This document shows positions 42,315 to 47,541 of a DNA stretch of 47,541 nt, in pieces (positions within the stretch are counted from its first letter, which is position 1; every line of letters starts with the position of its first letter). A program made the translations under genes and the position numbers. Where the stretch lies: NCBI GenBank assembly GCA_900548895.1, contig URLZ01000017.1:1-47541 (forward strand), written 5' to 3'. A model generated the notes under the pieces. That model was not told the origin of the DNA. It saw nothing but the letters and a program-made list of their open reading frames with translations, and ran no database searches. This DNA is from an uncultured Akkermansia sp. (lineage in GTDB: Bacteria > Verrucomicrobiota > Verrucomicrobiia > Verrucomicrobiales > Akkermansiaceae).

Positions 42315-43073
42315 ATGAGCCCTCGCACCCCCCGCCCATCCCCTGCGCCTGACCCGACCACGCCCCCCGAGACACCCGCTGCGGCACCCGCCGGCGCGCC
42401 CGCTGAAGCCGCCGCCGGCGGAGCCAACGCCCCCGTCGCCGACACCGCCGCCGGCTCCGCCAACTCCCCCGGCTCCGCCAACGCTCCCCACGCCGCCCGG
42501 CCCGTGGAGGCGGCAGCCCCTGCTCCCGCCGAAGCCCCGCGCCCGGCCCCGCGCCAGCGGAGAATCCACCCGGCCGTCTGGCTGCCCCTCGCCGTCGTCC
42601 CCCTCGCCGCCCTCATCGGCATCTACTACAGCGCCCTGCGCAGCCCCCGCTACGAGCCCGCCCAGCCGCTGCCCTTCAACCACGACACCCACACCGCCGC
42701 CCACCTCGCCGCCATGCCCTGCCTCGCCTGCCATCCCGGCGCCGAAAGCGGCGCGCGCGCCGGTATGCCCTCCGCCGCCAGCTGCATGGACTGCCACCGC
42801 CACATCCTCCCCGACGACCCGCGCCTGCTGCCCCTGCACGCCGCCGCCGACCCCGACTCCCCCGTCTACAACGGTGAAGCCCTGCGCTGGGTGCGCGTGC
42901 AGGCCCTGCCCGGGCACGTCCACTTTCACCACGGCGCCCACGCGCGCGCCGGCATCAGCTGCGAAGAATGCCACGCCCGCCCGGGCGCCGCGCAGGACCA
43001 CAGCATGAGCAACTGCGTGGACTGCCACCGCCGCGAAGGTGCCTCCACCGACTGCAGCACCTGTCACCACTGA
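42315..43073 (+). CDS. membrane-anchored pentahaem cytochrome c (cytochrome c3/ActA-like)
   Basis: 252 residues. An Ala/Pro-rich cytosolic tail of 80 residues precedes a signal anchor (about 86-107); the exported part then has five CxxCH haem sites at 136-140, 157-161, 216-220, 234-238 and 247-251, with extra His residues for bis-His ligation. 'QPLPFNHDTH' before the first haem is typical of the ActA subunit of alternative complex III and of related multihaem proteins. No other act genes lie in the window, so membership of such a complex is unproven. The codons before ATG 42315 belong to another frame of the PBP gene. Confidence 0.85.
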   Translation: MSPRTPRPSPAPDPTTPPETPAAAPAGAPAEAAAGGANAPVADTAAGSANSPGSANAPHAARPVEAAAPAPAEAPRPAPRQRRIHPAVWLPLAVVPLAALIGIYYSALRSPRYEPAQPLPFNHDTHTAAHLAAMPCLACHPGAESGARAGMPSAASCMDCHRHILPDDPRLLPLHAAADPDSPVYNGEALRWVRVQALPGHVHFHHGAHARAGISCEECHARPGAAQDHSMSNCVDCHRREGASTDCSTCHH

Positions 43074-43178
43074 GGCTCCATCCCGCCGCCTCGCGCGCCC
43101 GGCTGCCCTGCCACACACGCGCCCGGTATCCCGCTGCCCTGCGCGCCACACATCCCCCCCCTGCCGCGCATCAAAACC

Positions 43179-43207
43179 TTTACACCGCCCCCGCCGCGTG
43201 CTATAAA
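43179..43207 (+). promoter_or_regulatory. promoter of rlpA
   Basis: TTTACA (43179-43184), a 17-base spacer and TATAAA (43202-43207). The leader to ATG 43232 is about 17 bases. Confidence 0.7.
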
Positions 43208-43231
43208 ACAGCATCAGACCCGGCCCACCAC

Positions 43232-43789
43232 ATGAGCACCACCCCCTCCACCTACATTTCCCCCGCCGCATCACCCGCGAACCGTTCCTCACGCCGCCGC
43301 ACGCGCTCCCGCTCCCGCGCCCTGCGCCTCAGCCTCGGCGCCCTAGCCGCCCTCCTGCTCCCCGCCCTCAGCTCCTGCCAGCAGCAGTGGGCCGACTACC
43401 GCGGCTACAAAATGTCCCCCTACACCCTGCGCGGCCAGCGCTACACCCCCATGAGCATCGAGCAGGCCCTCCGCTACCGCGCCGTCGGCCTCGCCTCGCA
43501 CTACGAAGCCGACGGCCGCATCGGCGCCATCGGCCAGAAACTCCACGAAGGCCAGCTCTACGCCGCCCACCGCACCCTCCCGCTGCCCTGCCGCGTCCGC
43601 ATCACCAACCTCTCCAACGGCCGCAGCTGCGAAGCCCGCGTCGCCGACCGCGGCCCCTTCATCCCCGGGCGCCTCATCGACGTCAGCAGCGAAGTCGCCC
43701 ACGAACTCGACTTTCACCGCCAGGGACTCGAGCGCGTGCGCGTCGAAGTCCTCTCCGTCGGCGACGGCCCCTGGGAGCGCAGCCTCTGA
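43232..43789 (+). CDS. rlpA: RlpA-like septal-ring lipoprotein (double-psi beta-barrel)
   Basis: 185 residues. A basic N terminus, a hydrophobic stretch and lipobox 'ALSSC' (Cys49) make a lipoprotein signal. The RlpA double-psi beta-barrel covers about 88-180: 'GLASHYEADGRIGAIG', 'AAHRTLPLPCRVRITNL', 'VADRGPFIPGRLIDVSS'. RlpA proteins act on naked glycan strands at the septum, some as lytic transglycosylases. The usual Trp of 'ASWYG' and the phosphate-site Asp context are altered, so activity is uncertain. No SPOR domain is present. It converges with the ABC ATPase gene. Confidence 0.88.
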   Translation: MSTTPSTYISPAASPANRSSRRRTRSRSRALRLSLGALAALLLPALSSCQQQWADYRGYKMSPYTLRGQRYTPMSIEQALRYRAVGLASHYEADGRIGAIGQKLHEGQLYAAHRTLPLPCRVRITNLSNGRSCEARVADRGPFIPGRLIDVSSEVAHELDFHRQGLERVRVEVLSVGDGPWERSL

Positions 43790-43810
43790 GCCGAAGCGCC
43801 CCCCGCCGCC

Positions 43811-44590
43811 TCACAGCCGCGGCACCGCCGCCAGCAGCGTGCGCGTATACTCCTCGCGCGGATGAAAAAACACCTCATCCGCCGACCCGCACTCCACCAA
43901 GCGACCGCGGCGCATCACCGCAATGCGGTCCGCCATATAGTGCACCACCGACAAATCGTGTGAAATAAACAGCATCGTCAGCCCCAGCTCGCGCACCAGA
44001 TCCGTCAGCAAATTGAGAATCTGGCTCTGAATCGACACATCCAGAGCCGACACCGGCTCATCCGCCAGCAACAGCGCCGGCTGCGGCGCAATCGCGCGAG
44101 CAATCGCCACCCGCTGCCGCTGCCCGCCGGAAAACTCGTGCGGATAGCGATACATATGCTCCGGCGCCAGACCCACGCGTCCCATCAGCTCCGCCACCGC
44201 CTCCTCGCGCGCCGCGCGGGGCAGGGGAGCCCGCTGAGAAAGCGCCTCCGCCAGCGTCGAAAACACACTCAGGCGCGGATTCAGAGACGCATACGGATCC
44301 TGAAACACCATCTGAAAATCCAGCCGTCGCCGGCGCACCTCCCGCGGCGGCAGAGCCGACAACTCCTCACCCGCCAGCACAATGCGCCCCGAGGTCAGCG
44401 GCTGCAACTGCATAATCGCGCGCGACAGCGTCGACTTCCCGCAGCCGGACTCCCCCACCAGCCCCAGCACCTCGCCGCGCTCCATCCGCAGCGACACATC
44501 ATCCACCGCGCGCACCAATTCCCCCGTGCGGCCCCAAGCCGAGCGCACCGGGTAGTGCACACACACGTGATCCAGCTCCAAAAAAGCCAT
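43811..44590 (-). CDS. oligopeptide/dipeptide-type ABC transporter ATPase (OppF/DppF-like)
   Basis: 259 residues. Walker A 'GESGCGKST' near residue 47, Q-loop 'VFQDPYASLNPR' near 97, signature 'FSGGQRQR' near 152, Walker B 'ALLLADEPVSALD' near 172 and 'ISHD' near 209 form a complete ABC ATPase. The 'DPYASLNPR' Q-loop and 'YMADRIAVM' are typical of the Opp/Dpp/Nik group. The usual C-terminal oligopeptide extension is short. Its permease and binding protein are not in the window. It is the last gene of the leftward grpE run, 86 bases after rsmE. The ATG at 44588-44590 is chosen from the domain start. Confidence 0.88.
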   Translation of the reverse strand: MAFLELDHVCVHYPVRSAWGRTGELVRAVDDVSLRMERGEVLGLVGESGCGKSTLSRAIMQLQPLTSGRIVLAGEELSALPPREVRRRRLDFQMVFQDPYASLNPRLSVFSTLAEALSQRAPLPRAAREEAVAELMGRVGLAPEHMYRYPHEFSGGQRQRVAIARAIAPQPALLLADEPVSALDVSIQSQILNLLTDLVRELGLTMLFISHDLSVVHYMADRIAVMRRGRLVECGSADEVFFHPREEYTRTLLAAVPRL

Positions 44591-44676
44591 CGTTGCCTCC
44601 TCAGCCCTCACTCAGCAACCGGCAGAACAAAGCCCCCCCAACAGCCGAACGCAAACCCGACGCGCCGCGGAACCCC

Positions 44677-45420
44677 TCAGCGATCCAGCGCATAGCGCGC
44701 CGCCGCCACCGCCATAAACACCGCCGTCTCCACCCGCAGCACAATCGGCCCCAGCGACACCGGCGCAAAACCCGCAGATGCCCCCGCCTCATACTCCGCC
44801 GGAGAAAAATCACCCTCAGGCCCAATCAGCAGGGTGCACGCCGACACTCCCTGCGCGCGCGCCGGCTCCAGCAACTCGCGCAGCGGGCGCGCCTGCGGCA
44901 CCAGCGCGCACTGCAAGCGCAGCCCCGGCAAATCCTCGCGGCGAATAAACGACGCATAAGGCTGCGGCGCCTCCACCACCGGCAAGCGATTCACCCCGCA
45001 CTGCTTGCAAGCCTCCAGCACCGTGCGCTGCCACTTCTGGCACTTCTGCTGCGCCTCGCGGCCATCCAAGCGCACAATCGTGCGCTCTGAAATCAGCGGC
45101 ACCACGCGAGACACCCCCAACTCCACCGCCTTCTGCACCACCAAATCCATGTGAGCCCCCTTCGGCACCGCCGTCGCCAGCACCACATCCGCCACCGGCG
45201 CCATCGGCGCCAGCAGCTCCTCCACCTCCACCCGCATCGACGAGGCCCCCTCCACCGCCACAAGGCGCACCCGAGCCGCCTGCCCGCAGCCATCGAACAG
45301 CTCGCAGACATCCCCCGGGCGCAAACGCATCACCCGCAGCGCATGGCGCGCCTCCTCCCCCTCCAGCAGAAGAGAAGGAGCCGCCCAATCAGCCCCCGGC
45401 AAAAAGCAACGGTGCATCAT
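44677..45420 (-). CDS. rsmE: 16S rRNA (uracil-1498 N3)-methyltransferase
   Basis: 247 residues, the usual RsmE length. An N-terminal PUA-like domain ('HALRVMRLRPGDVCELFDG') precedes a SPOUT methyltransferase with 'VQKAVELGVSRVVPLISERT', the SAM-site glycine loop 'LLIGPEGDFSPAEYE' and the knot end 'LGPIVLRVETA'. It methylates U1498 of 16S rRNA. Unlike most genes here, it has a Shine-Dalgarno-like GGGAGG a few bases before two adjacent ATGs (45418-45420 and 45415-45417). The rsmE gene commonly follows dnaJ. Confidence 0.95.
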   Translation of the reverse strand: MMHRCFLPGADWAAPSLLLEGEEARHALRVMRLRPGDVCELFDGCGQAARVRLVAVEGASSMRVEVEELLAPMAPVADVVLATAVPKGAHMDLVVQKAVELGVSRVVPLISERTIVRLDGREAQQKCQKWQRTVLEACKQCGVNRLPVVEAPQPYASFIRREDLPGLRLQCALVPQARPLRELLEPARAQGVSACTLLIGPEGDFSPAEYEAGASAGFAPVSLGPIVLRVETAVFMAVAAARYALDR

Positions 45421-45443
45421 CAACCTCCCTCAGAGCGCGAAAC

Positions 45444-46583
45444 TCACTTCAGATAGCGCGCCGCGCGCTTGCGGAAATCCTGCACCTCCGGCTGATTCTC
45501 CGGGCGCAGCGTCTCGCCGAAAGCCTCCAGCGCCTGCTTCTGACGGGCATCGAGATTCGACGGCGTCTCCACCGACACCTCCACCATCAGATCGCCGCGG
45601 CCGGAACCCTTCAGCGAAGGCATCCCCTTGCCGCGCACGCGGAAAATCGTCCCGCTCGTCGTCCCCGCCGGCATCTTCAACTTCGCCGGTCCATCGAGCG
45701 TCGGCACCGTCAGCACACCGCCCAGCGCCGCATCCATGAACGGCACCGGCATCGAGCAAGACAAATCCAGCTTCTCGCGCGTAAAGATATCATGCGGCTT
45801 CACCTCGATGAACACATAGAGATCACCCGTCTCACCGCCGTGCACACCCGCATCACCATTGCCGCTCGAGCGCAGCTTCGTCCCCGTATCCACACCCGCC
45901 GGTATATGCATCGTAATCTTCACCTCCTTGTGCACACGGCCCTCGCCGCGGCACTTCGGACAGGGATTCTCAATCGTCTGCCCCGCGCCGTGGCAGGTCG
46001 GGCACGTGCTCTGCTGCACAAAGAAACCCGACTGGCGCGTCACCACACCCGAGCCGTGGCAGGTCGGGCAGGTGCGATAACCCGCAGCCCCGTCCTTCGA
46101 ACCCGTCCCCTTGCACGCATCGCAGGGCACCAAGCGCTCAATCTCCAGCGTCTTGTCGCAGCCGTGAGCCGCCTCCTCCAGCGTCAGATCCAGATCATAG
46201 CGCAAATCCGCCCCCGGCTGGCGCGGATCAGCCTGGCGCCGGCGACCACCGCCGCCGAAACCGCCCATCCCGCCGAACATCTGAGCGAAAATATCCATCG
46301 GATCCGTAAACCCGCCGAAACCACCGCCCGCCGCACCGCCGGCGCCGCCCATGCCCCCGTTCTTGAAAGCATCGTGGCCCATGCGATCATAGGCCGCGCG
46401 CTTCTCCGGATCACTGAGCACCTCATAGGCCTCACCGATCTCCTTGAACTTCTCCTCGGCCTCCTTGTTGTCCGGATTGCGATCCGGGTGATACTTCATC
46501 GCCAACTTGCGGTAAGCCTTCTTGATCGTCGCCTCATCCGCCTGGCGATCCACACCCAACACCTCGTAATAATCCCTGGACAT
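45444..46583 (-). CDS. dnaJ: chaperone DnaJ (Hsp40, type I)
   Basis: 379 residues. The J domain (1-70) has the HPD motif in '[14 protein letters not shown]'. A Gly-rich/Phe region ('[17 protein letters not shown]') follows to about 115. Then come four zinc-finger CxxCxGxG repeats ('CDACKGTG', 'CPTCHGSG', 'CPTCHGAG', 'CPKCRGEG') and the two C-terminal peptide-binding domains. It delivers clients to DnaK, which is not in this window. It follows grpE by 37 bases. Confidence 0.98.
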   Translation of the reverse strand: MSRDYYEVLGVDRQADEATIKKAYRKLAMKYHPDRNPDNKEAEEKFKEIGEAYEVLSDPEKRAAYDRMGHDAFKNGGMGGAGGAAGGGFGGFTDPMDIFAQMFGGMGGFGGGGRRRQADPRQPGADLRYDLDLTLEEAAHGCDKTLEIERLVPCDACKGTGSKDGAAGYRTCPTCHGSGVVTRQSGFFVQQSTCPTCHGAGQTIENPCPKCRGEGRVHKEVKITMHIPAGVDTGTKLRSSGNGDAGVHGGETGDLYVFIEVKPHDIFTREKLDLSCSMPVPFMDAALGGVLTVPTLDGPAKLKMPAGTTSGTIFRVRGKGMPSLKGSGRGDLMVEVSVETPSNLDARQKQALEAFGETLRPENQPEVQDFRKRAARYLK

Positions 46584-46620
46584 AACGTAAAATCAGTCAA
46601 ACACAAACGCGCACCATCCC

Positions 46621-47214
46621 TCAGCCCTCCTGACCCTCAGCCGGAGCCGCAGCCACCACCACATTCGCCGGGCGCAGCAAGCGGTCGCGCAGCATATAGC
46701 CCGGGCGCACCACGCGCAGAATCGTCCCCTCCGGCAAATCCGAAGCCTCGCTTTGAATCGCCTCATGGAGATTGTGATCAAAAGGCTGACCCACCTCCGC
46801 CGCGACGCGCTCGACCCCCTGGCCGGCGAGGAAATCGTGCAGCTGCTTCTGCACCATACTCATCCCGATGAAAATCATCGACGACGTATCCTGACTGGCC
46901 ATCTGCATACCCATCTCGAAATTGTCCACCACCGGCAGCAACTCCTCCAGCAGACTCTGATTCGCATAGCGGCGGAAATCCTGCGTATCCTTCGCGCAGC
47001 GCTTGCGGTAATTGTCGTACTCCGCCGCCGTGCGCAGCGCCAGCTCGCGCCACTTCATCAAATCATCCGTCGCCGCAGCCGCCTGCTCCGCATCAGACTC
47101 CTCAACCGGCACATCAGGCATCGGAGCGTCGGGCGTCGGCGTCTCCACATCACAACCCTGCTCATCGCAGCGGTGCTCATCCTGCTTCATCGTCTCATCA
47201 TCTTGACTTCTCAT
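46621..47214 (-). CDS. grpE: nucleotide exchange factor GrpE
   Basis: 197 residues. An acidic N-terminal tail precedes the long helix and the GrpE core with 'YRKRCAKDTQDFRRYANQSLLEEL' (landmark) and the signature 'GQPFDHNLHEAI' near residue 145, ending 'GYMLRDRLLRPANVVV'. It drives ADP/ATP exchange on DnaK. The start is ATG 47212-47214 ('MRSQDDE'): the promoter at 47222-47249 places transcription there, and longer open-frame starts lie in or before the -10 box. No CIRCE repressor site is present. It leads the run grpE-dnaJ-rsmE-ABC ATPase. Confidence 0.95.
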   Translation of the reverse strand: MRSQDDETMKQDEHRCDEQGCDVETPTPDAPMPDVPVEESDAEQAAAATDDLMKWRELALRTAAEYDNYRKRCAKDTQDFRRYANQSLLEELLPVVDNFEMGMQMASQDTSSMIFIGMSMVQKQLHDFLAGQGVERVAAEVGQPFDHNLHEAIQSEASDLPEGTILRVVRPGYMLRDRLLRPANVVVAAAPAEGQEG

Positions 47215-47221
47215 GCGCGCC

Positions 47222-47249
47222 ATTATACCCGCCGCGCGCGCAATGTCAA
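47222..47249 (-). promoter_or_regulatory. promoter of the grpE-dnaJ run, leaderless geometry
   Basis: On the minus strand TTGACA (47244-47249), a 16-base spacer and TATAAT (47222-47227), both perfect. The ATG follows seven bases after the -10 box. It looks like a housekeeping rather than a heat-shock promoter. Confidence 0.8.
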
Positions 47250-47345
47250 CGCCCGCGTGTGTCCTAAAAACAACGGATAGCCATCCTCGGCCCCTCGGCA
47301 CCCGCAAAAAAATCACCCTCCCGCGAAAAAAGAGCCGAAAAATCC

Positions 47346-47374
47346 TTGACAAGCCCGCCCGATGCGAGTAGAAT
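47346..47374 (+). promoter_or_regulatory. promoter of tRNA-Gln
   Basis: TTGACA (47346-47351), a 17-base spacer and TAGAAT (47369-47374), about 13 bases upstream of the mature tRNA after the expected start. Confidence 0.75.
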
Positions 47375-47393
47375 GCGCCCGTTCCGAGAACAC

Positions 47394-47465
47394 AGGGCTA
47401 TGGTGTAATTGGCAACACATCGGTTTCTGGCACCGCTATTCGGGGTTCGAGTCCCTGTAGCCCTA
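47394..47465 (+). tRNA. tRNA-Gln (anticodon CTG)
   Basis: A 72-base cloverleaf: acceptor AGGGCTA/TAGCCCT, D stem GTGT/ACAC, anticodon loop TTCTGGC giving CTG (reads CAG), T stem CGGGG/CCCTG with loop TTCGAGT, and discriminator A. The first anticodon-stem pair is a T-C mismatch. CCA is not encoded. Confidence 0.92.
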
Positions 47466-47470
47466 GAAGC

Positions 47471-47503
47471 AAGGCCGCAGCGCAATGAGCGCTGCGGCCT
47501 TTT
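47471..47503 (+). terminator. rho-independent terminator of tRNA-Gln
   Basis: A perfect 13-bp stem AAGGCCGCAGCGC / GCGCTGCGGCCTT with loop aatga, followed by TT. It starts six bases after the tRNA. Confidence 0.9.
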
Positions 47504-47541
47504 GCGTTGTCGGGCTCCCGCCCTCCGCAGGCCACCCGCCC

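Noticed and set aside
39182..42622. 1146-residue reverse ORF opposite the PBP gene
   Set aside because: It is a GC-rich shadow of Ala/Gly/Val-type composition with no motifs; the forward strand encodes a complete PBP with all catalytic motifs.
47215..47345. CIRCE (HrcA) operator before grpE
   Set aside because: The TTAGCACTC-N9-GAGTGCTAA pattern is absent; the promoter looks constitutive.

Overview
The window is a high-GC piece of a Gram-negative bacterial chromosome: it carries lipoproteins with lipoboxes, an RlpA homologue, a bifunctional class A penicillin-binding protein and a periplasmic multihaem cytochrome c. Most start codons have no Shine-Dalgarno sequence, while promoters of the TTGACA/TATAAT type are easy to read and several lie so close to the start codon that the mRNA should be leaderless. 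Gene content, Sel1 repeat proteins and weak Shine-Dalgarno use suggest a Verrucomicrobiota/PVC-type organism, but no marker gene here fixes the phylum. Nothing in the window shows a phage or plasmid.

Left part (1-7.4 kb): a purine block (purC and a tandem PurS-like protein), a DUF3592 membrane protein, an exonuclease-family gene broken by one in-frame TAG, then an arsenic operon read leftwards from one promoter: arsC, a thioredoxin/Cys-rich/ArsF fusion and an ArsG-ArsP permease fusion. A tRNA-Val gene follows. 7.5-17.8 kb holds small membrane or secreted proteins, two Sel1 repeat proteins, an arginase-family protein, fabD, metY, and a two-gene cassette pairing an ABC/OLD-type ATPase with a PD-(D/E)xK-like nuclease, which looks like an antiphage-type module.

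Centre (17.9-34.1 kb): one leftward operon of nine tightly packed genes. In order of transcription they are two paralogous vWA-domain proteins, a coiled-coil protein, an SrfC-like P-loop protein, an SrfB-like actin/Hsp70-fold protein, a second coiled-coil protein, a membrane-anchored trypsin-like protease with a tandem-repeat stalk, a Ca2+-type P-type ATPase and a 49-residue membrane peptide. A single promoter with nearby palindromes precedes it. This is the most unusual object in the window: an apparent cytosolic NTPase/adaptor machine wired to a periplasmic protease and a calcium pump.

Right part (34.2-47.5 kb): an ankyrin lipoprotein, a bacterial PH-domain protein, ribonuclease E/G, mreB, a class A PBP, a five-haem cytochrome c, rlpA, then the leftward run grpE-dnaJ-rsmE-ABC ATPase and a tRNA-Gln with a strong terminator. 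Base composition of the + strand changes from G-biased to C-biased between mreB and the PBP gene, as expected if replication forks converge nearby.
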